From Xenoacremonium recifei (lineage: Eukaryota; Ascomycota; Sordariomycetes; Hypocreales; Nectriaceae): a stretch of DNA of 64,000 bases. How positions within the stretch are numbered: position 1 is the stretch's first letter; each line of letters begins with the position of its first letter. Where the stretch lies: the NCBI GenBank assembly GCA_012184525.1, contig WOFQ01000001.1:744001-808000 (forward strand), read 5' to 3'. This document shows, piece by piece, positions 1 to 10,000 of this stretch. The notes under the pieces are model-generated. The model ran no database searches and was not told the origin of the DNA. It was given only the letters and a program-made list of their open reading frames with translations. The translations under genes were made by a program, and so were the position numbers.

Positions 1-345
1 CGGGGTAAACATGGGATCGAACACCTTCTTTGCTGTTCAGTAAGAGTGCCATCTCAGAGCTTGCGGCCTCCGCTGCCAGCGAAGGTGGCTATCTGACGCC
101 CAATGAAGCCCCAGAAAGGTATTATATCTGAGCATCGATACGAGCCTGAAAGCCTTCGGTGTCTGGCGGTTTTCTCATCGATGTGAGATCGACTCCCTTT
201 TTGCACGTCTATTTGCCTAAGTCCGCCACCTCAGCGCCATTCATGCCTTTTCCGAGGCTTGCTTGGGATGAGCGGCTCACAACAGTAGAGCTGTAGGACT
301 CAATGCCTGCTATACCTCTAGATCAAGTCGTCGCCCGTTACCGTC
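1..345. other. 5' flank of first paralogue
   Basis: No reading frame or RNA gene is supported here. The stretch lies directly upstream of the first paralogue and probably holds its promoter. It shows only weak resemblance to the sequence upstream of the second paralogue (about 4590-4906), so the duplication is much clearer inside and downstream of the genes than upstream. Confidence 0.4.
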
Positions 346-1365
346 ATGCGTCGCTGCCTCAACCCTAAGAGATCTGAACCGCGTGAAAAGCGACCGGACT
401 TTTTTGATAAGCACCTCCGGATGAACTTGAACAAGATATTCCACGGTGCTCCTGGAGCGAGCCAATCAAGATCTCGTAAGTCAAGGCCTGGAAGCAGCCT
501 GAATGACTCGAATGCTCGACAACTTCTCCAACCGCAACACCGTGGCCCTGCTCAACTTCCGTCAGATAGGAATGCTTCCGGGGGTATGCCGTTCGATGAC
601 ATACGGATCGACGACAACCCACCGGAAGTGTTTCTGTCTGACGGAAACTACCCTCTACTAGTACAACAACTCCAAAACGTCCAACAACAACAATGGGAAA
701 GCTTCCTTGCGAGTATTCCCTCTGGACCGCATCAACCTCAAGCGCCTACCGAGACTCACATCCAACCCGTGGCTCCTCTTGTGTCTCCTCTCTTGGCTCC
801 TCAGGTGTCTCCCCTGGCTCCTCTCTTAACTGCCCGGGATAGCCATGGCCAGTATCATAACCCTATGAATTCTATGAAGGCCCAGGACCGTTTGGAGGAA
901 ACCAGAGCCTCGACACTTGCAGAGGTTAACGGACATGTCAACTACCTTCCCAGATCCGAGGCCCCTCCCTCAGTTCCTGTCGCAATGCCTCTTCCACCAA
1001 CATCAGAAACCCCCTTATTCCAGATTCGTGGACCGCAGGTACCTGTCAGTCTTTGGGGTCCGGTCGCCACACGCATCGACGTTCGTTTAAAACACAGCTA
1101 CATTACGCAATCGCTAGCTGTCATGCTCGGGGCTGAGTTGATTCCATTTCATCCTGGCCATTCCTTCCAGGAAATCCCATGTACGGACTACGTGGAAGGA
1201 GTTTCCTTTGCATACGACTTCTATGGGAGAAGCGAGCTTCATGATTTGACAATCCGGGTCTGGCCTGATAGCACTCAGCCTGCGATGCTCTACATAGGCT
1301 GTGCCCTGATGGCCCGGCTTTTCGACAAGTTCCGACTGACGACACTCGACAGCCCTGGAAACTGA
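346..1365 (+). CDS. hypothetical protein, tandem paralogue A
   Basis: An intact 339-residue frame without visible introns. It is paralogous to the gene at 4907-5881: both begin with MRR-x-LNP-x-RS-x-P-x-x-KR and a following FFDKHL, and both end in a conserved region of about 100 residues. The middle is low-complexity, rich in Pro, Gln and Ser. The C-terminal part (about residues 236-335) has the order of a retropepsin-like fold: a hydrophobic strand before an IDVR turn (about residue 245), then Y-I-T-Q-SLA, a VEG turn, further strands, and a YIGCALM segment where retropepsins have ILG-x-x-L. The catalytic DTG is absent (DVR), so protease activity is unlikely. There is no signal peptide or membrane segment. 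The fold is inference only; the function is unknown. Conservation of the frame between two diverged copies argues that it is a real gene. Confidence 0.6.
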   Translation: MRRCLNPKRSEPREKRPDFFDKHLRMNLNKIFHGAPGASQSRSRKSRPGSSLNDSNARQLLQPQHRGPAQLPSDRNASGGMPFDDIRIDDNPPEVFLSDGNYPLLVQQLQNVQQQQWESFLASIPSGPHQPQAPTETHIQPVAPLVSPLLAPQVSPLAPLLTARDSHGQYHNPMNSMKAQDRLEETRASTLAEVNGHVNYLPRSEAPPSVPVAMPLPPTSETPLFQIRGPQVPVSLWGPVATRIDVRLKHSYITQSLAVMLGAELIPFHPGHSFQEIPCTDYVEGVSFAYDFYGRSELHDLTIRVWPDSTQPAMLYIGCALMARLFDKFRLTTLDSPGN

Positions 1366-2813
1366 GAATGAGATTTATATGGTGTTTCAAGGCTTGAGGG
1401 GACACCATATTCCATACATGGATCTCCTCAATGTCCTCGTTTCTCTATGTCTCAATCTCCACAGCGGCCTAGTTGCCGCCGTCTAACGGTTGATACGATA
1501 CTCATGCCCCTAAACATGAGCAGTATCAACATCAAACTAGAAGAAGTTTGCCCCAAGCCACTCTCATAATATGTTATTATGAGTCATCGAAATTTCAGGA
1601 ATGAATTGGGTCCACTGCCCAAAAACGTTGCTTGTTAGAAGGTCCAAAAGACCACTGAGCTGGGAAACTCAAGCGTCTTTGACAATTTCACACTTCGACT
1701 ACCGAGGACCAAGCCTGCCTTCAGTTGGTCCAACCTTCCTTTGGAATATTGTTACGATATTGCAATATTGTCACGACACACGCCGCCGCAACGATAGACA
1801 GCCCGTCTCCCGCTCATGATAGAACGATACGCCTTAGAGGAACACTGCACTTCAACAATACAACGGCTTCCGATACGGTGGAGCAGGACTCGCCTGAGGC
1901 TGAGGAGTATAATACAGCATCATAGGTGGATAGAGTACTGGATATTGGAACCTTGGCTCTCCCGATTGTCTTCTCGCGCCACTTCACTTCCTTGTATTAT
2001 GTGGTGCGGCTATGTTATATAAATGTTGTCGGAGTTTCGCTGATAAAGCTTTTGTATGGAAACTGCGATTGGTCTGAGGAAGATGTTGTACAAGGAGATG
2101 TATATTAGATTGATCTGTGTTTCTCTTTTCATATAGCTAGCGAGGTGTAGCGATGCTGTTGCATAGCGCACAGGAATTATTATCTGGGACATACGAGTCT
2201 TTTAGGCTCGAAACATGCGAGATTGAATAAAGAAACCTCTTTGACCGAAATTGATTGAGATTTATGTGTGTATTTGTCTTCGTTATTTGCCATTTAGACT
2301 GAGAACACTCATGGTGGCGTTGCTTGAAATGGGATATCATAGTTAGCGGGTCATTGCGATAGTCGCATCGCCCCTGCCTATCAATCTCGTCTTGGCCGTG
2401 CCTGGCTGACGCTATCTTCCAATGTTGAGATCGTGAACTCGTGGCTTCTTCAACGTTTTTAGTTTTACGACATCAAACTTCACATCTTTCTCTGGCATCT
2501 CTCATGTTGACGCAATGAATCCGCGGAGATTGTTCGTTCCTTTCGTTGGCTCTCCGCTGTGATGCTTAGTTTGTCCACGTCGCTTGATCACTTTTTTGCC
2601 TCCCATGGCGTAGAAACACAGAGCTTCGTTTGTATTAATGCCATACCTTTACAGATCACTGATATATGAATTGCCTAGGACCAGGGTTGCAAGCAAGAGC
2701 TATCTCGGCGATTTAACCCCTGGCGTGCCGACAACAATTCATCCACGCACCCTGAGGAACGAAAACGAAAATCTCCTGAACCAAGAAGCAGCAAAAGCGT
2801 GCCCGCGCGTCAT
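1366..2813. other. 3' flank of paralogue A, partly duplicated
   Basis: No gene is supported. Several blocks match the flank of paralogue B by eye: about 1808-1930 with about 6360-6482, about 2100-2150 with about 6738-6790, and about 2195-2310 with about 6830-6945. The matches carry many substitutions and small indels. A perfect 12-bp palindrome (ATATTGCAATAT) lies at 1757-1768. From about 2350 onward nothing recognisable is seen before the opposite-strand gene. Confidence 0.5.
1563..1583. repeat. short perfect inverted repeat
   Basis: Two 9-bp arms, CTCATAATA and TATTATGAG, are separated by TGT. The element lies about 200 bp downstream of the paralogue A stop codon. It is AT-rich and has no T-tract; it might be a protein-binding site or a weak hairpin. 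Its role is unknown. Confidence 0.5.
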
Positions 2814-3599
2814 TCAAGAAAAGTTCCCAGGGAAGAAGTCTTCTTCAGATATGCCTCCTCCTCTCCTTCGCCATCGCTGTCTCTCGAAATCCCACTCCCA
2901 GTAAGCGTGTCCAGAGTGAGTCGCGAAATCACTTTCGTCTTGGTCGCGACATGAATCCAACGAGCTCACTGAAGGCTCTTCTATTTCCTCCTCAAAGGAT
3001 TTCTCGGCTGTCCCAGACGTTTCTGAAGACCGGCTACTCCTGTCAGTCTCATTGGGCGAGTAATTATACTGCCTGCCGAATGACGATTCTGATATGTAGT
3101 GAAGCTCGGACAATTGACCGTCAATTCCCTTTTTCGCGGTTGTCCAGGATACAGGCCTGGACCGCTGCAATGGCAGGGGGCCGAAGGATCCATGGATCGA
3201 CCCAGCGGACCATGATTCTACATCTTGATCTGTCGAAGTAGCCTCTGATATTTCAATATTTCGATACTTCGAGATGTCTAATCCGATTTCAGGTGATGAG
3301 TGCGATGGGTTGAAGTTACTTGGATGTGGTTGTCGAGTAACATCAAACCCTTTCACACTCTCATTGGCAAACAGCGAGAGCTGCCAGAGATCTGCGAATG
3401 CCTCCAGACTTGCACCGTTTGCGAACGAGACACCTTTCCCCGCCGCTAGGGAGATAATTTCTGAAGCACAATGGTGTCTAGAGAGGTCTTTGACAGGCCT
3501 TGATGGTTCGTCGATCGGACTCTCGTGTTCTACGTCCCGTGACAACGCAATTGAGTGAGCACTCGTAGTCGCGCAGCATCGTGGCATTTCGGAATGGGC
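2814..3599 (-). CDS. hypothetical protein (3' exon or entire gene)
   Basis: An open frame runs from an intron-like acceptor (CTAAT branch point, then GTCAG, ending at 3600) to a stop at 2814. Its first ATG is at 3587, giving 257 residues. The protein is Ser/Asp/Glu-rich and ends in a distinctive aromatic and basic tail: a YWEWDFERQRW motif followed by RRRGGG and EEDFFPG. A consensus GTAAGT donor sits upstream near 3660 on the same strand, so the frame may be the last exon of a longer gene; however, the sequence before that donor carries an in-frame TGA. Either the ATG at 3587 is the true start with a 5'-UTR intron, or the upstream exons are damaged. No family is recognised. It lies between the two tandem paralogues on the opposite strand. 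Confidence 0.45.
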   Translation of the reverse strand, partial: AHSEMPRCCATTSAHSIALSRDVEHESPIDEPSRPVKDLSRHHCASEIISLAAGKGVSFANGASLEAFADLWQLSLFANESVKGFDVTRQPHPSNFNPSHSSPEIGLDISKYRNIEISEATSTDQDVESWSAGSIHGSFGPLPLQRSRPVSWTTAKKGIDGQLSELHYISESSFGRQYNYSPNETDRSSRSSETSGTAEKSFEEEIEEPSVSSLDSCRDQDESDFATHSGHAYWEWDFERQRWRRRGGGISEEDFFPGNFS

Positions 3600-4498
3600 C
3601 TGACACGTGCTATTAGCGAGGGAAGTTCCACGGCTCGACCGGATGTAGGTGATAACTTACAAGAGCAGGGGTCGGAGCGCAAACCTGGTAGAGAGGTCAC
3701 TTCGCAAGGCGAGCAAACACCGCAGAGATATAGTTCTCTGGACCAAAAGTCATCCGACTTTTCGCCAGGATATATCCGCGTCTGCACTGATATTCGACCT
3801 GCAGGCAAGTTCATCAGTGGAACTTTTCTTTGTATTCCGGATGAGGGGTTTTGACACAATTTGTTTCTCATGCAGAGATTGCAACCGGAAAACTGCCGGT
3901 TTGCCTCAACCGCTCTTGAGCACCGCGTGAGAATGCTTCCACTTCTTGCTTTTTGAAACTGACTTTTCTGAAATCATGCTTTAGGCTTCGACCCCTGACT
4001 CTTGTTCTTGGGCTGAATCGTCGGTCAGCAACTTGTTTGCTAGCGGCATGTGATGTGATATTGGCTTGCATATGCGGCCACGTCAGCACACCCTCAGGTT
4101 CTGGGAGAATTGGAATTTCTGATCACTTTGTGATTGAAATCACAAACCTGGTTTCCACTCGCCAGGGTTCCCCCCACCAGGCCACGGGTTTCCCGCGTCG
4201 AGACCTCTTGGAATTTACGAAATTGGATGCAAGGGAAGGATCAAGATGGAACATCAGACGAACAATTCTGCAGGAGGCCACCATCGCTTAACTCAATCAT
4301 ACATTTACATTCCGCCTTGCCAATGCAGGATGCCAGTAGCTCGGCCGCCTTGTCGAGCAGCGAGCAAAACACAAACCCCGAAGGGGCCGCAGTCAAACAA
4401 TGAGCGAATAGACTGGCTAGAACGGCCGCATCAGCTTCGAGTGCGAGAAGAGGCAGTTGTCCCTCGCCAGGTATAGCCTGTCGTCTCCAATCAGACAT
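3600..4498 (-). pseudogene. possible decayed 5' portion of the 2.8-3.6 kb gene
   Basis: Coding-like stretches follow one another on the minus strand in different frames: an 85-codon frame from 4498 to 4241, a frame from 4089 to 3868 that includes KKQEVEAFSRGAQ, then one of about 50 codons over 3890-3740, then a short one ending in ENYISAVFARLAK and a TGA near 3695. I found no convincing short introns that would join them. This looks like a gene broken by frameshifts and a stop; the alternatives are unrecognised introns or chance open frames. The plus strand is also open over parts of this stretch, which weakens the case. Confidence 0.3.
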
Positions 4499-4906
4499 CG
4501 CCGCTTCGTCTACAGATCTTGTCCGGACGAAATTTCCAACAAGCGGAGATGTGCAGACGGGTTCAAAGTCCTATGCGGCTCAGCGAGGTACCGTCACCGC
4601 TACCGCCTGAGCAGGGGTTCGTCTGGTCCGCCCTATTATGTTAAAGAGAGCTTGTTCTTAGACGCTGGAGCGCATTGCAAACCCGCGAGGCTTCGGTGAG
4701 CAGCGACTTTGGTCATTGACGAGGACCGTCATCGCCGTTCGCATCTTTGCACAATCCTTTTGCCTCTGGGCCCGACGTCACTCCAGTCCGGGTACCTACC
4801 TTCAATGCACATACTTGCATCCTTGGGGTGAAAGCTCTTTGAAAGAAGAGCAACAGGGTTCACCAGGCTGCTCTAGCCCCAATTCCAGCACTGACGCCTT
4901 AGAGTC
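4499..4906. other. 5' flank of paralogue B
   Basis: No gene is supported. The stretch is the probable promoter of paralogue B. It has only weak similarity to 1-345. Confidence 0.35.
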
Positions 4907-5881
4907 ATGCGTCGTCGGTATCTCAATCCACTAAGATCCGACCCTGTTAAAAAGCGACTCCCTTTTTTCGACAAGCATCTCATTGCGGAATTCAACAGAT
5001 CGGCTGCTGCAAAACCTTCCCAGTCTGTCTCGAGACCTGACAGGCGAAGGCGGGAGACGAGGTCGAATGGCGCAAACAGTCGACAGCGTCCTCGGCAATC
5101 ACCGCGTGTCCAAGATAAGCTAGAGAGCAATAGGCACAACTCCGAGCCTGCGAGAACAGATTCTCATCCACCACAGACACACCTGTCTACGTTGCACACT
5201 CCTTTTGCGTCGATGCAAGAACTCCAACAAGATCAGCCTGGACACTGGGAGGCAGCACCTCCGAAGACTACCGCCAGGTCTTATCAGGTGCAGGTTCCTA
5301 CCGAGTACCATGAACGGCCAAACTTGCCTGGCTACGCCGCCTCCGTCATCCAGCCTCAACATCCCCTACCGGTGGTTTCTTCGAACACATCGAACGTTCA
5401 TGGTCAGCTGGTGGAAGTCGGACCTCCGATGCTTCCAGTAGTTGGCGAATTCGCCAACTACCTTGCTGCACAGGAATCCGTTCCGCCGCTTTCCTTCCCG
5501 ACTGTCGTTTCTCCAACACCTATGCCGTGTTTTCACCTTAGCGTACCGCAGTTCCGTACCGGACGCTGGGTGCCCGTACATATTGATGTTGGACGGGAAT
5601 ACAGCGCCATAAGGCCCAGCCTCGCCAACAGTCTCGCGGCTCAACAACACCCAATGGCACCAGTTCGTGCCTTTGACGAAATCACCGGTCCCCCGCCCAC
5701 GCATTATGTGACTGGGATCTCTCTGACAGCTCATCTTCCTCGGGAAATTGGGCTTGTCAACCAGGTGTTCCTAGTCCTGCCGAACGATGATTACGATTTC
5801 GAGCTTTACGTGGGCTCCAATTTGATGAACGCCCTGAGAACCGAGGTTCTAAGATATATTCCGTCGTATCCGACGGTCTAG
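4907..5881 (+). CDS. hypothetical protein, tandem paralogue B
   Basis: An intact 324-residue frame, single exon, paralogous to the gene at 346-1365. The shared N-terminus reads MRRRYLNP, then RSDPVKKR and FFDKHL. The middle is Pro/Gln/Ser-rich and poorly conserved. The C-terminal region (about residues 215-318) aligns with copy A. It shows a retropepsin-like order: a VPVHIDVG turn (about residues 222-229), then YSAIRPSLANSL, a VTGISL turn, an FLVLP strand, and FELYVGSNLMNAL where retropepsins have a YDLILG-like strand. Canonical DTG is DVG here, so the catalytic Thr is missing. Divergence in the middle with conserved ends suggests the two terminal modules are under constraint. A perfect 24-bp palindrome lies inside the coding sequence at 5438-5461. 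Function is unknown; a DNA- or protein-binding role is only a guess. Confidence 0.6.
   Translation: MRRRYLNPLRSDPVKKRLPFFDKHLIAEFNRSAAAKPSQSVSRPDRRRRETRSNGANSRQRPRQSPRVQDKLESNRHNSEPARTDSHPPQTHLSTLHTPFASMQELQQDQPGHWEAAPPKTTARSYQVQVPTEYHERPNLPGYAASVIQPQHPLPVVSSNTSNVHGQLVEVGPPMLPVVGEFANYLAAQESVPPLSFPTVVSPTPMPCFHLSVPQFRTGRWVPVHIDVGREYSAIRPSLANSLAAQQHPMAPVRAFDEITGPPPTHYVTGISLTAHLPREIGLVNQVFLVLPNDDYDFELYVGSNLMNALRTEVLRYIPSYPTV
5438..5461. repeat. perfect 24-bp palindrome inside paralogue B
   Basis: The half-site GTAGTTGGCGAA is followed directly by its exact reverse complement, with no spacer. The centre is an EcoRI-type GAATTC. It encodes VVGEFANY in the gene frame and, by symmetry, a matching peptide on the other strand. 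The matching place in paralogue A is only partly symmetrical, so the palindrome was completed in copy B or lost from copy A. Confidence 0.9.
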
Positions 5882-7085
5882 GACAATGAAGACGAGATGT
5901 GCATGGTTATTTCAAGAGTTCTATCACGCAATACTGCGGGGATGAATTCATAAATCTTCCATCCTGATGTCTCATTGTCGCTTGCGGTCTACTAAGGTAG
6001 CTACCGCCAACATCCATACGTTGGTATCCGCATTCTTATGTGGATACAAATGGGGTTGATATGGTTCATAATACCTGCAACCCCAGGCAAATTGCCCATC
6101 ATACGTTCTGAAAGCGATGACGAACGCTAACTTTGCCGTCATTGATTCGGAAATGATTTGGGCCCTAAAGTTGGAGGTCGTGTTCACGAAGCCCCCAACG
6201 ACAGCTTATGTAGCGACGATGTCCTGAAAGCCTTGGATAGAATGGCATTCTGGCGTCGCCACCCATCACGACATCACGACACGATTTTTCTTTTTCTCAC
6301 TGGTTTTACTCTCCTTCAATTCCACACCACTACACACCCAACGCACAGATTGAAACACCGTCTCCCGCTCAGGATAGAGATATACACCTTACACGAACGC
6401 TGCGCCTACATGACACAGCGGTCCTCAGTATAGTGGAACAGAACTCGCCCAGCGCTGAGGAGTGCAATACAGCATCAGATAAGGGCCAGGTTAGCTGTCG
6501 GAGCCTCGCCCACGAGAATGAAGACTTTCCCCTTTCTTTTCTCTTCCACCCTTGCGTCTTTCCCATGATCCCATTCCTATAATCAAATCCCTATGATCCC
6601 ATGCTATGATCCCTTGCCCCTTTCCTAGAACGATACCACGTACCTGTGGTTGTTTCACATGTTGTCGGAGGTTTGCTGCCAGAGCTTTGTATATGAGAAT
6701 TACGATCAGTCTGAGAAATGAGGTGTATGATGGGGGCGGATTAGATTGATTTGCGTTTCTCTTTCCCTGCATAGCCAGCGAGGTGTATGGCAATGTTTTT
6801 TCCCTTCACACGGTAGTCTAACTGTGACACTTGAGCCTTTCAGGGCCAAACACATGTGAGACTGCTTGTCTTAACGCTCTTAGATTGAAATTTGTATGTA
6901 TTTATCTTCGTCATTTGCTATTCAGACTGTGTATTTCATGAGAACAAACGAAATGAGCCGACGCCCAAACACCCTGCCTCCGCCCCCCTAACCCCTGAAC
7001 CCCTAACCCCCTCGCTCAACACAGCAACGCCTCCCAATGCCAACGTAGAACCAATCTATGTAAAAACTCCTGACTATAGAGAACT
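5882..7085. other. 3' flank of paralogue B, partly duplicated
   Basis: No gene is supported. Blocks near 6360-6482, 6738-6790 and 6830-6945 are diverged copies of blocks downstream of paralogue A. The duplicated sequence ends shortly before a C-rich telomere-like tract at 6983-7011, beyond which the conserved MED13 gene begins. The border between accessory and core sequence therefore lies at about 6.95-7.08 kb. Confidence 0.5.
6983..7011. repeat. degenerate telomere-like C-rich tract
   Basis: The tract is a short run of CCCCTAA, CCCCTGAA and CCCCTAA units flanked by extra C residues. It resembles the fungal telomere unit CCCTAA with an added C. It sits between the end of the duplicated flank and the MED13 stop codon. 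With only three units it may be chance. Confidence 0.4.
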
Positions 7086-10000
7086 TTAGAGCAGCAGGTA
7101 GAGCGCCCGCACGCCCTTCTCGGCCGCAGCCACATGCCACGGCCGCACATCTGTCTCACGGTCCACGACGCCCCGCGCGCGTGCCAGAGTGCCCAGCCCG
7201 CGGAACTGGGCCAGCATCTCACGGAACAGCGGTTCGTATGCACGCGGTTGTGCCTCTGTGTGTACGAGGTTAACCTCCATCAGCGCGGGGGCGTCCTCGG
7301 CGCGCGGGCCGGTTCGCTTGACGAGGTAGCCGCTGACGAGCGCCGGCCGGGCTTCAAGCGGCGAGGCCGCAGTGCTGAGACGGTGTGCGGCCACGGCGCC
7401 CCAGGTCTGGTCCGTGACATCGACGACGAGGGCATCCGCATCCGGTTCGGCGGCAGACTCGGCTCCGGGGGTTTGCGCGGGAGCTGTGGTAGCAGGATCG
7501 CGCATGGGTGTTGCGGGCGTGGTGATCTGCTCGGGCGAGACGATGCTGGCCTGGGGTGTCGACACTGGTGTCGAGTAGATGCCCGCGGTGGATAGGGGAG
7601 GGACTTTCGGGGCGGGAGGGATGAGCTGCACTGAGGGGCTTGTGTCGACGGTGGTGAGACTGAGTGTGACGGTGGCCTTGCTCTCGGTACGGGCGAGGTC
7701 AATCCAGAACTCGATCTCCTTGGGGTCCATCGGGCCAGCCTTGGTGATGATGATGCGCCAGTGAACTTTCCACACAGAGATCAGCTCAAGTGTCGACAGC
7801 CAGATCTCGTGGGCGATGTCGGTCAGGGCTGTGGACGGGGGCTTGCCCTTGCGGCTGAGGCAATAGGAGGCTGTGGCTTGTTGATAGCCGCGGTTGTCAG
7901 TCCAGGCGGCCGTGACCCAGCGATCGTCAACGCTTTGAGCGTACGCCACATGAATACATGAGTTCTCGTGGAGCGGCGATGCAGATGGGGAACTCGTCAA
8001 CTTAAAGTCAATCATGCGTGGGAGTGGTTGTTCGAGCATGATTGCAGGGGCAGGCGAGGGGCTTCCAGAGTCACGGCCTGGGAACACCACACAGCGGTCA
8101 TACGTCTCGATGCTGAGTCTGATAAACTCGGCGGGAGGAGCGACAACCAGACCTGTAGGCGATGAGAGAAAATCAGCCGAGATAAGCTGCATGACGAGTT
8201 CGTTCTGTGGTTTCTCACGACGCGACGTGAGCATCTTCTTGTACATGTCGAAGCAGCGCTGGAATGAAGCGCAGGCCTCGACGATGGACCCCGGGTTGTC
8301 GGGCGAATATACGAAGAACACGACGAGGTTCTTCTCTTTCGCTTCCCACTCCTCCAAGGAAGTACGCAGAGCCTCGAGACATTCGACGAGAGCTGAGCCA
8401 TGTCCTGTGATTGTTGCATCGGGAGAGGTGGAAATCCGATCGACCTCGTAGGGAAGGATGCCATTGGTGAGTTCCCCTGAGAGAGCCATGTTGTTAAAAG
8501 TCCCTAATTTAAGGGACTCGTACACGCTCTTCATGCGGCTAAGGAAGGTGTTGACGTGGTCTGCCATGCCCTTCCAGTCAGGGAAGACACAGAGAGCATG
8601 TATATCCTTGACGCCCTGTGATGGTGCCAGGCCTAAGCTCTCCCAAAACGACACAGCTGAGGGGAGTACGGAGAGTCTAGTTTCCGTCCTCCGTACCTCA
8701 AGATGTGGTCCAGGAATCTGGTAAAGGCTGTTGGCTTTGAACTGTTCCGAATTTGGGTCTCTGCCAGGGACAGGGCGAGGCTGTAGACGATTCGGCTGTC
8801 CCAGCAACGGAATGTCCTGGACCTCGAGTAATTTCTTGAACTGGCTTGGATTAGCAACCCCAAGACTCGTGTTGACGACCTTGCGAAGAACTTCGAGTGA
8901 GTTCCTAGCGATTGTGAATTCGTGCCCCCTCTTGGATGCTAAACAGACAGCATCGCAACTCCTTTTGGCTCCGATTTGTAAGAAGCCTGTGGCTGCTTGC
9001 TCTGTGATCAGTTGCGCAACCTGAACCAAATCGTCGTCCGATAGGCCAAAGTCATGCGCAAGAGGCTCAGGGTCGGAGAAGAACTTGTATAGCGGCAGTT
9101 CTGGGTGCTCAGGCTTCGACAACCTAGGCAATTCCAAGGCCATCTGCTCGTCGACGTCCTCTAACGTATCAAGATCCCGGAGTGAGGTGACCTGAGAGGC
9201 CATGTCATCGTCGTAGTTCCTTCGCAAACTTGATTTGTTCGGTGACATCGGAGACAACTCAGACATCATACTTGAGTCGCCATCAGATTCCATGTCACTA
9301 TCATCGAGGTCTGATATGAAGCCTCCGTCAGGCTTGGTCGGACTGGGATGTGAAGTCGCCGCCTCCAGTCCCATGAAGGCCTTGACCAGGGAACCAGCTG
9401 GAAGGGGGAGGGCTTTGAGTTTCTTGGCCGGCAGCCCTCGTCGTTTTAGGAACTCGGCCTCTAAAGGACCTGTGGGTGACTTGACTTTATCTGCGCCCTG
9501 GTCTGGTCTGTACTCGAACGGCCCTCCTTGCTGATACTTCTTATTGATCAGGGGCAATTTAGGGTCAAAGCTGACCTCTTCAAAAACGCTCATTCGACGA
9601 TGACGTTGGGGTTCTTTGCTGGAATCATTAGGTGCTGGTGTCAGAGTCGCCTTGACTCTCTTGAAAACAGTGTCGGGGTCGAATGGACTCGACTCCCTCT
9701 TGACTGAGCCTTGCCGCTCGTCGTTGCTCCGTGTACTCGTGGACTCATTCATGCTCCTTGCATGCTTCAGTTCTGGTTTCGCGAAGACACCATCATCAGT
9801 GTCTAATTTAGGTGGAGGGGCTGGTTGCTCCTGAAAACTCGGAGGAGGCTGGATCTCTTCCTGAGATTCAGGGGGTGGTTGAGGGGGGGGAGGCGGGATG
9901 TGAGAGTCGGGGATATCCTCCATTGTTATGTCCATATCGGCATCCCCCGGCTGTTCATCATCAAAGAAATTGAAGTCGTCCTCTGTGATATCATTGTCTC

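Noticed and set aside
346..5881. Retrotransposon origin for the tandem paralogue block as a present-day element
   Set aside because: No reverse transcriptase, integrase, long terminal repeats or target-site duplications were found; only the C-terminal fold idea remains.
1366..6950. RIP mutation of the duplicated segments
   Set aside because: Differences include transversions and indels, both reading frames remain intact, and the region is not AT-rich with stop codons as RIP would produce.
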